DNA of 64,000 nucleotides from Myotis daubentonii (GCF_963259705.1 NC_081849.1:63136410-63200409); one strand, 5' to 3'. Shown: positions 26,421 to 38,350, counted from the stretch's first letter. Notes: generated from the letters alone by a model not told the origin. Numbers and translations: made by a program.

Positions 26421-29024
26421 TTTAGATGAATAAGTCTTCAAACAATGCACCATCCAGGCATCTCTATTTGTTTAAGTCAATGCTTTCCTCTCCCTTTGAA
26501 TCCAAAGGCAATTTTTAACTGATACAAGTAGTATAATCATTCTTTGTTTGCTTTTTTTGTTTTAGAAATTTGAAGCCATATAGAAAAATTCTAAATGAAT
26601 TCAGGGTAGTTGGGGGAATAAAAACTGGGGGGGGGGGGAGGATGAGGTTGGACTTGAGACAGTAGTTTTTCATCCGACTGGGACACTAATGAGGGTGAAA
26701 GGGGACACTATTAACATTACCCGGAAAATAAGCATAAATCAGAAATGTTCCTGGAAAACTGGATGCAGTCATCCTGATTATAAGCCCCATAGAGTTCTTT
26801 GACTTTTTAAACTTTGTGCATGTATTTCTCTTCAACATAAAATTAACCTTAAATGCAGACTGATAAGGTTTGTGAAGTCAGTGAGTCCAGCTTCACAGTC
26901 CATGCAGAAAGGACATCAGTGATATTCCTGACGTATAACCATCTAGCCTTTGCTCAAACCCTTTCCCTGGCTCACGCTAGGTCTATTACAGGGCAGCTGT
27001 AATTGTTATCAGTTTCTTTCAAACTTGCCAGCTCCACCAATAGGAATATAATACAGAACCCTTTCTCCTCTATGGCTAGCCCTGGTTTTAAAAGTGCATT
27101 GCTTCTTTAGTCCAAAAGAAGTGACACTGGTACCTTGTCCAGTCCCCCAGCTTTTCAGCCCCACTGTGCTGTGTTTATTAGTATTAGAGTGAAAAGTGGG
27201 GAAGGCGGGTTTGTTTAGGCTAAGAACCAAGACTTCAGAAAGGATTTATTGTCTTGGGCAAGGTCATACATAACCCTGCAGAAGGTTTGATTGGCACGTG
27301 ACAGGCTCATGCATCAGAGAAGTCGCTGACTTCAGTGACGCATAACCCCCGGCTCCATGCCTGCTCCATTCCTCTCGCAGGCTGCCGTCTTTGCCCTCTT
27401 GCTGTCCTATGATGTAGGACTTGGCCAAGATTGACAGAGAGAAAGAAGGTTGAAGGGCAGTGGTTAAAATGTCACCTATCCAGACTGAAATCCAAGTGGC
27501 TTAGTTTACCATGATGTGTTTTAATAAATGAGAGTGAAAACGGAAGAGGTTGTGGTTTCTAATCAAACAAAGTAGTGCTTTAGCTACTGAAATGCAAATG
27601 GTTTAACTGGTAGGGAAACACACGTTAATTAGGTCAAAAAGATATATTAGGAGGAAACTAAAAACATCATTGCCACAGTTAGATCGACAGCTGGTTTGTG
27701 GCAAAAAAAGACACACATGGAAATTACAGAGTCAAATGTTAATATTTTGATCTTCTATTGCTTTGTAACTTGAGTGACTATTTTAGTTTTATAATAAAAA
27801 CAACCTTTGCATTTCACTGCAGGTATTTTAACATAGAAACAATATTACTGATTCTCAGTCACAGTGTGTTTTGTGCTGTTTGAGCGCTCTGCCTTTCCTG
27901 AGGGTGCACTGATTCCTTGATGGTAATAACCCTTACCTCAGAGCTAGACGCAGGCTGCAAGAATGATGTTTACTTTTGCCTTCTGTAAACCGTTGAATTT
28001 AGGCGATTGTATTATGTTAGTTTACAATTTTTAAGTGGTTAACTGAGCCTTAAGTGTACAGTATATGGTATAGAATTTAACCAGAGGATCTCAGAGACTT
28101 CTTGTGGTGGTGGTTATTGTTTTGATCAAAGAATGGTCAAAGAATTTAGAATTAGTTAAGTACAAATGTGGAGCATTTTCTGCCCTCTAGTGGCAAAAAG
28201 CAATTTTGCAATATTGGTTACATTTCAGTGTTTTAAATTATAAGGGAAAAGCTACATGCTATTTTATAAGTGGTTTGAAAATTATATAGGTACATTGCTA
28301 TAGCTAATTAGTATTGTTGCATATTTTAAGAAAGATACACAATATTTTTATGTTTTATTAACCACAATATACTAATGCTGGGAAATCTTACAAGAGGTAA
28401 AATAAATTTTGAGATAATTTTTCTTTCGGATTAAACAGTATTTCTCTACCTCTACAAGAGTATTAATTCAACATTAATCTCATTATAATTTAATTTCACT
28501 CCTGATTCTAATTGTGATTTTCCTATTTGACTCCTTTTACATGTTAGTTTCTATATTTAGGAGGAGAATAACGGGCAATACTTCCCATTTCCTAAGCTAC
28601 ACATAGGAATAAATGTATTACACGAGTGTTATATTATGAAAGGAAAACTTCATGATACATGAGTAAAATAGGCCATTAGGAAGAATTTGATAAAGCCCTG
28701 AAGTTCAAAGTGCTATAAAAATAGTTCATGAATGATTTTTGACCATTCTTTTTTTTCTCAGGAAAATTAAACTATCCAAACTCTTCATTTTCATTATTGT
28801 TATGAAATAAATACCTTCTCATGCCTGACAGTTTCAGATATTTACAGAGAACCATTAGCTCTGGCCCCAGTTGAGATGATAACATAGTTCAGGAGATAAA
28901 AAGATGAGCAACAATGACTCCATTCAAAATAAGCTTAAAGGGACTATAGCGAAAATTTAACATTCTGGTGAAAAATGTGATACTCCTACCTAACATATTA
29001 GTCTGTCAGAATCAGGGCATCTCT
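26421..29024. other. Intergenic, mostly unique sequence
   Basis: No gene recognised in 2.6 kb. It contains a poly-G run near 26629-26638 and one good CTCF-like core, CTGCCCTCTAGTGG, at 28180-28193 (reverse orientation). Otherwise nothing supported. Confidence 0.45.
28180..28193 (-). promoter_or_regulatory. CTCF-like core motif
   Basis: Reverse complement CCACTAGAGGGCAG matches the CTCF core well and lies in non-repeat intergenic DNA. Occupancy unknown. Confidence 0.35.
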
Positions 29025-29040
29025 AAAAAGCATCAACCTT

Positions 29041-29465
29041 GGACCTGGACAGTATTATGCTAAGTGAAGTCAGTCAGTCAGAGAAAGACAAATACCCCAT
29101 GATCTCACTCATATGTGGAATATAATGAACAAAATAAATTGACAAAATAGAAACTGAGGCACGGATACATGGAACAGACTGACAGCTTTCAGAGGGGAGA
29201 GGGTTGGGGGACTGGATGAAAAAAAGGTGAAGGGATTAAGCAAAAAACATACGTATATAGCACATAGACAGACAAAAGAGTGGTGATAGCCAGAGGGAAA
29301 GGGGTGGGGGGCGGTAGGTGGCGTGGGCAAAGGGAGGTAAATGGGAATGGAAAGACTTTGTTTTGGGCGATGGGCGCACCATGCAGTGCGCAGGTGATGT
29401 TTTGAGTTTTACACTTGAAACCTGTATGGTTTTGCAAACCAGGGTCACCCCAATAAATTCGATTT
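29041..29465 (+). mobile_element. 5'-truncated L1 3' end with 16-bp TSD
   Basis: Starts in the ORF2 end (cagtattatgctaagtgaagtcagtcagtcagagaaagac), continues through a G-rich 3' UTR, and ends 'cccaataaattcgattt'. Flanks aaaaagcatcaacctt (29025-29040) and aaaaagcatcaatctt (29466-29481) differ at one base. It is a different 3' UTR from the copies at 6131 and 32798. Confidence 0.9.
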
Positions 29466-29481
29466 AAAAAGCATCAATCTT

Positions 29482-30657
29482 ATTGTTGTCATAGGAACTT
29501 TTTTTGTAGGCAAAATAACGCGAAAGCTTTGGGTATATTATTATGTAGGTATTAATAGCCTGAGTGTAATTAGAGAATAGATGATGTTGAAAGGGAAGTG
29601 AAATGCACTTAATGCCACTAAATTGTACATTAAAGATGCTTAAAAGGGTACATTTTGTTATGTATATTTTTCCACAGTAAAAAAAAACTACATAAGAAAG
29701 GCAAGTGAAATCTCTCCGATTTTTAAACACTCTACCAACAATGAAAAAATGTGCAATACCTAAATACACCTCTCAGGAAGTCAGGGTCACTTAATAAATA
29801 GTCATTTAAAATAAACATTGGATGTCATAAAGAGGGACAAACGTTCGCCGCACAGTATTTTCCTGATTCAAGCCTGACTCTAAGAAGCAAAGTGATTATA
29901 TTTCCCACAGAACAGTCTGGGGGAGAGGAGGGAAAGGCTGAGATACTGGAATACTCCTACGGTTCATGTCAGTGAATTCTATTCTGACTTATTTTAATTC
30001 CTTTACTGCTCTGTCCTAATTCACGGGTGAGATCTGTAGGAGACTGGAAGTAACCCAGAGATTGAAAGACAAGACCTCCCCTTGCAAAAGCTTATCTCCT
30101 GATGCCTCCACTTGCCAATGCCCACCTATTTCAGTGGCCCCCGTGGCCAGTTCAGTTCTCCATTGAAGCAGAAACTGATAATTGAATTTCATCATCAACA
30201 AGAACACTTTGGTGGGGGCGGGGGGATCATTATTGCTCCTTTAGAGTCTAAGATAAAAATGGCCCGGCGTTTATTCTGTGACGTCTTTACCCTTTATAGT
30301 CATTACTGATAGATAGTAACTTATTATTGATAAGGTAGGCACCTCCTTACCTGCTCTTAAGATAAACACTTTATTAAAGCTGTCCAGGCATCTACGGTCT
30401 TTTTCTTTCCTTTCTCCTTCCCTCCCTCTCTTCTTTTCCTCTTTATAAAATCTGTATTCAGGGTTATAAAACAGTGAGGATTTATTCCTGCTCTCTAGGG
30501 CATCATGTTTTCTTTTTAAAGCTCAATTCAATAAATGTTTGCCGAGTGCTTCACAGGTTTGAGGGCTGGATGGGAGGTGGCTGTGTGGTGGAGGACAGGG
30601 TAGAGGATGGAGGAGAGCACAGACTTTGAAGTCAGACAGATCTCAGTGGTTCGTTTC
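29482..30657. other. Intergenic, nothing recognised
   Basis: AT-rich sequence with a CT-rich stretch near 30400-30440. No supported element. Confidence 0.45.
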
Positions 30658-30671
30658 TTCAGAGAGTTCTT

Positions 30672-30879
30672 CCTTTTTAAAAAAATATACATTTATTGAT
30701 TTCAGAGAGGAAGATGGAAACATCAATGATGAGAGAGAACCATTGATCAGCTGCTTCCTGCACACCTCCTGCTGGGGATCGAGCCCACAACCCGGGCATG
30801 TGCCCTTGACAGAAACCGAACCTGGGACCCTTCAGTTCGCAGGCAGACGCTCTACCCACTGAGCAAAACTGGCTAGGGC
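30672..30879 (-). mobile_element. Ves SINE with 14-bp TSD
   Basis: Full-length minus-strand copy bounded by exact ttcagagagttctt at 30658-30671 and 30880-30893. Confidence 0.96.
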
Positions 30880-31035
30880 TTCAGAGAGTTCTTTCTGAGC
30901 TCAGTTCTCATGTATAAAAATGAGCAAAACAGAAGTGGGTAAAACAGCATTAAATGTTAAAAGAGACACAATTATAACAATAACTAGTCCTTATTTTTAT
31001 TAAGCTAGGGAGGGAATACAAAGGACAGTCTAGTG

Positions 31036-31243
31036 CAGTGGTTCCTAATCAGGAATGCTTTTGCACCCCAGAAACCATCTGGCAAAGTCTGGAGACATTT
31101 TTAGTTGTCACATTTCGGGGTGGTGCTACTGCCATCTAGTGGGTAGAGGCGATGGGTGCTGTTACATACCCTCTGGGCACAAGGCTGCCTATCCACAACA
31201 AAGAATTACCCCTCAAATGTCAATTGTGTTGACCTTGGCTTAG
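31036..31243. mobile_element. MER20 (hAT-Charlie)
   Basis: Starts cagtggttcctaatcagg. Diagnostic internal blocks 'ggcaaagtctggagacatttttagttgtcaca' and 'gtgctactgccatctagtgggtagagg' are followed by 'ccacaacaaagaattacccctcaaatgtcaa'. Old eutherian element. Confidence 0.88.
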
Positions 31244-31664
31244 TGAAAGAAAAAAAAAATGTTTCATATTTTATATAACAAGGAAGTGCACTCATAGAAA
31301 CTGGGCAGACCATCTAGTGTTCTACTTGTCCATCCAATGTCCCTGCTTTTTTCACCATTGTAATAGTGGCTGGGGCGCTGTGTCCAGAGGAGAAACTACA
31401 TTTCCCAGCTTCACTTGCCGATGGGGGTGGCCAATGACACGAAAGCTGTTGGTGATGATCTTTAAGGGGCCCTTGGGGAAAGAGCACCCCTTTGTGTTTG
31501 CTGCATGGAAGGGGCCGTAATGGCCTGGTGGGAGCCATGTGCCTGGGACAGAGGAGTGGAAAGATGGCAGGAATCTGGATCCTTGATGACTGTGGAGTTT
31601 CCATACCAGCCCAGAACTGCTTCCTTCCAGACATTTTTATGTGAGAGAAAAGTTTTGCTTGGTT
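31244..31664. other. Intergenic, possible unidentified old repeat
   Basis: Sequence such as 'gagaaactacatttcccagcttcacttgc' and 'ggccaatgacacgaaagc' has the look of an old LTR or MER element, but I cannot name it. No gene supported. Confidence 0.3.
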
Positions 31665-31795
31665 AGCCCTGGCTGGGTAATTTGGTAGTTTGGAGTGTTG
31701 TCCGGTACACTGAGAGGTTGCAGGTTCAATTTCCGGTCAGGGCACTTACCTAGGCTGCGGGTTTGATCCCCGGTCGAGGCTCATACGGGAGGCAA
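31665..31795 (+). mobile_element. Ves SINE, 3'-truncated
   Basis: Head 'agccctggctgggtaatttgg' and two B-box-like segments (ggttcaatttccggtcaggg, gggtttgatccccgg). Breaks off at 'gggaggcaatg' before the CT-rich body. Confidence 0.8.
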
Positions 31796-32010
31796 TGTTA
31801 AAACAATGTTACTGTATTTAGGTTTTCTATTACATGCAGCTGCATCCACATTTGAACTGGGTTTTGAAGGATTTAGACAGAAAAGGGGCCTTACAGGTGA
31901 AGGAATTGGAGTGAAAAAAGGTGCAGAAATGTGACAGGAATAACATGTGGTTTGATAAGATCCAGAGGAGAAGTGTCACACAATGTCTGCAGGAGGAGCT
32001 CTAGGGAAAA

Positions 32011-32014
<4 letters not shown>

Positions 32015-32051
<37 letters not shown>
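32015..32051. repeat. (CA)n microsatellite
   Basis: About 18 perfect CA units. They create a spurious Val-Cys run in an antisense open frame at 32001-32423. Confidence 0.97.
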
Positions 32052-32052
<1 letters not shown>

Positions 32053-32797
32053 GTGGAGGCCAAGCGCTCACCTTTCTTGCCCATTTCATTTTGTTGGTCA
32101 CACTTAGGTGAACACTGACCTTTCATTTTTCTCACTGAGAAATTGGTCTCTGAGTCAGTATATTTTTCCCCCTTTTTGTATTTCTCAAGGTCACTGTCAC
32201 AGTATGATGTATGAAATGTGGGCCTGAGATCACATGGGAGTTGCCTTCCATGAAAATCGTTGACGTATACTGTGCATCCCCAGTTTTCCCCACAAAGCCC
32301 CGACCGTCCACTCATCTTTACAGGCTTCCCGAGTTTTAGGTCAGGACCAGTCGGGTGGAATGTCTTTGCAGAAGGGAGGTTTTGGAAGAGAGAATGGTTT
32401 GGGGAATGAGCCTGGGGAGGCACAGTGAGGAGAGGCGCATAGGCACCAGCTCACCTCTGTTTTCTGCTGCTGCGGGAAGCCGGTATTTGGAGGAGGGGCA
32501 GATTAAACCACTTGAATGATTCTGATTATTTTGGCATCATGTTCATAAGCACTTTAATGGCCAATCAGATAATCCTATTCCTTTATAAATTGAATTAGAT
32601 ATTACTTTAAAATAATTCTAGAAATAAAAATGTCTTCTGTTGCAGTAGTTCTTGAACTTAATGGGATCACAAACCCCTGAGAGAATTTAATCCCAGAACT
32701 CCAAACTCTCTCCCCTGCAAATGAACCTATTTTGTGTAATGATTCAGAGAAATGGTCATTTTTAGGAGCTATAAATATTCATTAAAAGGTGAGATTT

Positions 32798-32979
32798 GAG
32801 ATCAACTAAAGGACTTGTATGCATGCATATAAGCATAACCAATGGACATAAGACACTGGGGGATAGGGGAGGCTAGGGGACTGTCTAGGGCGGGGGGGAA
32901 AAATGGACACATATGTAATACCCTTTGTAATACTTTAAGCAATAAATAAAAAAAATAAAAAATAAAAAAAGATTTAAAA
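32798..32979 (+). mobile_element. 5'-truncated L1 3' end with 14-bp TSD
   Basis: L1 3' UTR ('ggacttgtatgcatgcatataagc' block, G-rich tract, 'gtaatactttaagcaataaa', A-rich tail) bounded by exact aaaaggtgagattt at 32784-32797 and 32980-32993. Confidence 0.92.
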
Positions 32980-33090
32980 AAAAGGTGAGATTTATCTTTG
33001 TTGCAAAAGGTGTCAAAACTGAAGTTTTAACTAAAACTCCAAAATATAATAGATGTGAAATTCCCAAGGCAAGATCACCACTTGCAGACT

Positions 33091-33732
33091 TTTAAAAAAA
33101 CTTATTGAGTTGAAAAAGAGGGAGAGAGAGAGAGAGATGTCAATTTGTTGTTCCACCTATTTACGCATTCATTAGTTGATTCTTTTTTTTTTTTTTTTCA
33201 GGTGATCATCATAGCCGGGTTCTCTTGTCAGGGTCTCCAGCCAGGTTCTATAGCCAGTTCTCCACCCAAGTTCTGGATCTCCAGCTAGGTTCTCCAGCCA
33301 GGTTCGGTCGCCAGGCTCTTCAGCCAGGTTCTGGCTAGGTTCTCCAACCAAGTTCTGTAGCCAGGTCCTGTCCAGGTTCTTTTGCCAGGTTCAGTCACCA
33401 GGTTCTAGTCAGGTTCTCTTGCCATGTTCTATCCAGGTTCTGTAGCCAGGTTCTGTCTCTAGGTTCTTCAGCCAGGTTCTGGCTAGGTTCTCTAACCAAG
33501 TTCTGTAGCCAGGTCCTGTCCAGGTTCTTTTGCCAGGTTCAGTCACCAGGTTCTAGTCAGGTTCTCTTGCCATGTTCTATCCAGGTTCTGTAGCCAGGTT
33601 CTGTCTCTAGGTTCTTCAGCCAGGTTCTCTCGCTAGGTTCTGTGTCTAGGTTCTGTCCATTAGTTGATTCTTGTATGGCAACCCTGGCGTATCAGGACGA
33701 TGCTCTAACCAACTGAGCTACCCAGCCAGGGC
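33091..33732 (-). mobile_element. Ves-type SINE split by a VNTR retroposon
   Basis: The tail-side part (33091-33184: aaacttattgagttg..., (AG)n, 'caatttgttgttccacc') and head-side part (33658-33732, ending 'caactgagctacccagccagggc') are one minus-strand SINE. It is interrupted by the insertion at 33185-33657, with the 15-bp target duplicated. Confidence 0.88.
33185..33657 (-). mobile_element. Poly(A)-tailed minisatellite (VNTR) retroposon
   Basis: On the minus strand a body of degenerate AGAACCTGGC-type subrepeats ends in ...GATGATCACCTG followed by a poly(A) tract (plus-strand T run 33183-33198, its first two T shared with the TSD). Exact TSDs cattagttgattctt lie at 33170-33184 and 33658-33672. 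The core contains two nearly identical 148-bp higher-order units (33321-33468 and 33469-33616). TSD plus poly(A) indicates L1-mediated retrotransposition of a transcript that consisted mostly of minisatellite. Confidence 0.85.
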
Positions 33733-36579
33733 TATCTGCAGACTTTTTGAAGGAAGTGGTTCTCCTAGTTCTCAATTCTCTCACCTACTTGGAGGCTATT
33801 AAAGGATAGGATTGGGGTTTATGGGAAGATTTCTTTGGAGAGCATGTTACCTTGCTGTGAATGCCCCTTACCTATGCCCAGATGTCCCTTCACCAGGGAG
33901 GGGCTTCCGTAGGATGAGGAAACCTGCTCCATGTGGTTAAGAGAAGCAAAGAACTGGTGCCCAACTCCAGGCCAAAAAGCTGAAGCGTCTGGGGGAGGCA
34001 GAGTAGAGGAGGGCCTCCAGTGTGGAGGGTGAGCCGATAGAGGGTGATTCCTGCTGTAGAGGACCCCAGAGAAAAATGGGCATGAGTGGAGTGGGTGCCA
34101 GTGCCCCAGGGTGAGGGCTGAGGTATCATGGGAAACAGAAGACTTGCCAGGAGGGGGGCCCGCAATGGTGGGCGGTACCGTCCTCTGGGTCCCAGGAGTG
34201 AATCTGGCTCTTTATCTATTTGTGTTGCCGGATGTTGCATGATACTTTCTCTGCTGCTCAAATCTGGAGGTGCGAAGGTCCTAAATACTATGGAAACGGC
34301 AGGAAGCAGTCTTACCCGTCGGCCCCTGCTCCCCTAAGCAGGGCAAAGAGAATTGGAGACACAGGGGAGCAGCAGAATGGCAGTTGCGGGGCAGCCTGCA
34401 GTTCTGCCCTGGGCATGGCAAGTGGTGTCTGCGTTTTCTGTGGGTCAGGTGGATGCTGAGAAGGTGGCAGGCCTGAGCCCTTCCTGGGCAATAAATGGGC
34501 CTGGGAGTCCAGGTGAGATGGGGGTGGTCGGAGAGATCAGGGAGCATGCAGGTCTCTCAGGTCAGCGTGAAGGTCCCTGTTGTGCTTCCCAAGAACTCCC
34601 GCGCAGAAGCAGCACTATTATGTAGAGAGGATGAGAGGGCTGCTCTTGATTCCCACACGCACATCCTCCTTTACCCGTCCCAACACCCTGGAGAAGTAGG
34701 AGGAGGTTTTCCAGGCTCTACCGCATCCTCTCTCACCACCTGCCTCTGAGGTGAGAAAGGGGAGGCAGAGAGAGCAGAGACATGCTCCTTTCCTCTGCAG
34801 GTGCTTCCAGCAGCCAGCCCGGCCTGCGATGGCGAGGGGAAGCTGTGCCTCAGATCCAAGGTTGCGTCTTTAACGGGACTTGATGGCGTTTTTAAATATC
34901 CAGAAGTGACTAAAGAAGTTATAGAGTTTGTCCACAGTATCATTAAGGGATCTCTACCCAGCAGGGAAAGGAGATCCAACACGGCCCAGCCAGAGCAGGA
35001 GGGATGAAAAATAACACCATTTCCGGTTTGCACCCGATGGAGTTGAATAAATTATTTATATCTGATTAAGGGCTTCATATTCCCATGACTAAAGTCAAAT
35101 AATTGCACTAGGATTGTGGCATACTGTGCTCATCAATTGTTAGTGTAAGAGTGACCAGATTTTTTTTTCCTGCAAATTAAATACTTGAAACATTAAATGA
35201 GGAGGAAAGAGATCCTAGTTGTGTTGCACTTGAAAGGAGTGATTTGTAATGGGCACTCAGACTCACAAACTTAACATTGACTCTTCTCTCCCCCATCACG
35301 GCCCCATCCCAACATGTGATGAGTTGGCGAACTCTACCTCTGTGTGATATCTCAGAACCGCAGCAGGAACACCAGCGGTTTTTCTTTTCCTGATGAATAA
35401 CACCCCCAATCCTTTGCCTGGCCCTGAGTGCACTCTTTGCTTCCAGCTCATCCTTCTCACCTTCTTTCCTCTCCTCTTTGCATGCTCTGTGCTTTGCCAA
35501 ACTGAACCCCAGGTGTTCTTGGCTCACGTGGCTTTAAGACCTTTGCTCATATCCCCTGTCTTTGCCTGAAAGTATCCTCTTTCCTCCCACCGGTCTCTAA
35601 ATGCTCAAAGTAGAGCCACCATTCAAAGTCCAACTCATGAAACACCCCTGGTTTCCCAGATGAAGAAACATTCTCTTTTTGTTGACCCTTCATAGGAATT
35701 TATTAGTGCCTCTCACATCATTTCATTCATTCTGTCCAACCTTGAAGGCTTACTATGCATAAGACACAGTTGTAAGCATTGGGGATGTGGCAATGGACAA
35801 AAACTGTGGGATTTATGGAACTGAAATTCTTGTAAAGGGGACAGACCCTAAATACATGTTAGGTGGTGATAAGAAGATGGTAAAAAGTAAACTAGTGGTG
35901 TTCCGAGGTCTTATGATGAGGTGTTATAGCCTGCCACCGTACTCCTTCAGGTCTTACCTAAAGTGTCATGTACTATTTTATCCAAAAAAATTTTTTTTAC
36001 ATGTACTTTCTACTAGAAAATAATAAGTAGGTAGCTTATTTGTTTTTTTAATCTCTTGTAGACCTTGCACTCTCATTTGTACATAGTAGATACTCAAGAA
36101 ATACTTATTATTTAATAAAAAGAATGATTATAATAACTGAAATTATTTATGAATTGAGATCCAGAAAAGAAATTTAAAGTTGAGGAGGATAATCTTCTGA
36201 ATTTGAGAACTGGGTATCCTTTGTACTTGCAGACAACTCATATGAGACCTTTTCTGTTAGAGAGGTCAAATGTTGGACAATGTCATGAGCTTAAATTCCC
36301 AATCTGTCCGCACATGTCTTTGTGGCTATTGGGTAATGATAGGGCCCATATGGGGCTTAGGAGGAGCCATCTCATTACTTTATACCTACAGCCGTGTTTG
36401 CACCTGACCTTCTATAGTTCTCAACGTACAGGTGTTATTTCCCTGGGTCTTTGCCTTCTTCCTTCTAAGAAACTTAACTTTCTTGGAAACTTCTCTGGAA
36501 AAGATGCAATCCTGTGTAGGGTTTCTGGACCAGCTGCACATAACTGCCCACGCAGTGCCATGGGTTTTCAGGTAACTAC
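33733..36579. other. Downstream (3') flank of NPVF, no gene recognised
   Basis: Moderately GC-rich unique sequence around 33.9-35.0 kb, then AT-rich. The short third NPVF coding exon would be expected here, and I could not find it. A possible L2-like fragment lies near 35690-35790. Confidence 0.4.
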
Positions 36580-36961
36580 CTTGGGTGTTTTTGATCAGGA
36601 TTCTGGATTTCTGGGGGCTGACAGGACAGAGCCTAAAGCAGCTCATTGACAGATGGTGAGTGCATGGGTCTTTGGAGCACATCACTCAGTGTCTCGGTCA
36701 CATTTTTGGCTGTTGTTCTCCCAAACCTCTGTGGCAGATTAGGAACACGTCTGAGATGCTTTCCTTTCTGTTTCTTCCAAATCTCAGAGGCGGGGTGGCC
36801 ATTGCCCCAGTGCTTGCTTCTTCCGTGGGCCTCCCAGGTCACAAGGGCAAGTTTTTGTTGACTGCAGGTGTGCTCATCTTCATGACGTGTTTTGGACCCC
36901 AAACTTTTAATTCTTCAAAACGGAAACTTCTTTTCTTTTCCCCTTTAAGGTTTCCTCTATG
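36580..36961 (-). pseudogene. NPVF: NPVF exon 2, disrupted (RFamide precursor)
   Basis: The minus strand shows NPVF precursor sequence: FEELKVWGPKHVMKMSTPAV, a shortened RFRP-1 region, a PPLRFGRN segment, and the RFRP-3 core VPNLPQRFGRTTAKN, then MHSPSVNELL. The open frame is broken. In the incoming frame the RFRP-1 C-terminus hits TGA at 36839-36841, where CGA (Arg of LPLRF) is expected. About six residues before NLPL are absent relative to human. A single-base frameshift separates the PPLRFGRN segment from RFRP-3. TAG follows NELL at 36633-36635, although homology continues (EIQNPDQK) to donor GTAGTT at 36574-36579. The frame-matched acceptor position (36962-36963) reads AT rather than AG. 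Confidence 0.9.
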
Positions 36962-38213
36962 ATATCATTAGAAATGAGAATTAAAATTATTTATTATTGT
37001 TATAAGCAATAGAGTTGAACCCCAAATGAACTTAAATCCAGACTTTAATCTGTAGACTTGTTAAAGCTATAACCAAAGTGTGTGTTTTCATGCACATAAT
37101 AATTGAATAAATAATTTGCATTAAGTTTCTGAAAGCAATCTGGTTTCTCTGTCCCTGGACTATTGTAAGACAACTATAAAATATTAATATATAGAGTGAA
37201 TACAGCAATGTGTTCAAGCAGCAGGAACAAAATGAGGCATTGAAATGAGATAAATGTTTATTTTACTTCAGTTATTCTTTTTTTGGCTTTGGATTCATAT
37301 TGTTTATGGAATATTTCATATATTTTTATATTTTTATTTTAGAGAAACCTCCCTCTGCCTCTCCGTGTCTCTTGTTTCCCCCTCTGTGAAGGCCACAGTG
37401 GTGGACACATGGCCACAGCGGTGCTAGCCTGGTTTTGAGGTGCAGGTGGAGGAGGCTCCTCTGCATTTCTTTCCACCAGTTCATATTCAGAGGTCCAGTC
37501 CAAAAGCATTTCTCAAGAAACAGATGGTATTTTTATTAGTATATAAATTATATTTTTAGTAAAGCACCAGTTAGTTTGTGGGTTATTGCCCCAGTAAGAT
37601 GCCGACTTTAAAGAAACCATTTAAAACACAGCGACTGTATAATTAGATTTATTTAATCATGAAAGTTTGTCCATATAAAGATTTTTAAATGATTGTTTTC
37701 TGATTGTAGAAAGTAATAGATACTCATCTCAGCAAATGTGGAAAACATCTAAGAGCATAAGGAAGAAAATAAAAATAAATCACAAATCCACCATGTAGGG
37801 ATACAAATTTTAGCTAGATTTACCACAAACTTTTATTTATTTGCTAAGTAGAAAATAGCAATGTCATATTGTTTTGTTTGTGGTTGCAGACAGTTCAAAT
37901 GTCCAGCTGAAATGTATCCAGATCTTATTTTTGCAACTGTTTATTACAACTGTGTACTTCTGAGTCCACTGAAAATTATTAATGCACCCTGTGCTTGCTA
38001 AGTTGATACTGTACTTACACAGTAATTGAAGAAGCCAGGCCTTTTGCTGTTGTGTTAAACAGCCCGAGTTGTAAGGAATCCGCTGTCATGGGAATGCCGA
38101 AATTAGACAGAAAGCAAAACACAAATGAACTCTTCCTTGCACTTCACAGAACCATCACTCCGGGAAAATATGTAGTTAGTACCAGTCATGATAGATAGAG
38201 TTAAAGAGCTTAC
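36962..38213 (-). other. NPVF: NPVF pseudogene intron 1
   Basis: AT-rich intron between the exon 1 donor and the exon 2 start. No repeat recognised. Confidence 0.7.
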
Positions 38214-38350
38214 TTCAGAACACTTGTCATCATTTTCTTTGCTGTGAAGATTGCACATCATTAATTCATCTGCATGAAGATGTTTGATGTTAACAAGCTT
38301 GAAGTGGCTAAAGTCAATAAAATGGATCGTTTTGATGAAATAACTTCCAT
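38214..38350 (-). pseudogene. NPVF: NPVF exon 1 (signal peptide exon), frameshifted
   Basis: ATG at 38348-38350 starts MEVISSKRSILLTLATSSLL followed by TSNIF, clearly the NPVF signal peptide. A one-base deletion after SNIF shifts the frame to a TAA four codons later. In the correct frame homology resumes as ADELMMCNLHSKENDDKCSE up to donor GTAAGC (38208-38213). The exon is 137 bp against 138 bp for the 46 human codons, which supports a one-base loss. An Arg (KRS for KLF in human) also lies in the hydrophobic core. Confidence 0.92.

Noticed and set aside
32001..32423. 140-codon minus-strand frame
   Set aside because: Ends in a CA-repeat-encoded Val-Cys run, no recognised domain, no splice or promoter context.
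33199..33657. Possible CRISPR-like array because of regular short repeats
   Set aside because: Repeats are degenerate with no constant spacer, in a mammalian genome, and the poly(A)/TSD structure explains the block as a retroposon.
36203..36962. Plus-strand frames over the NPVF region (for example 36203-36649)
   Set aside because: Antisense to NPVF exon 2 or its flank, with no family resemblance.
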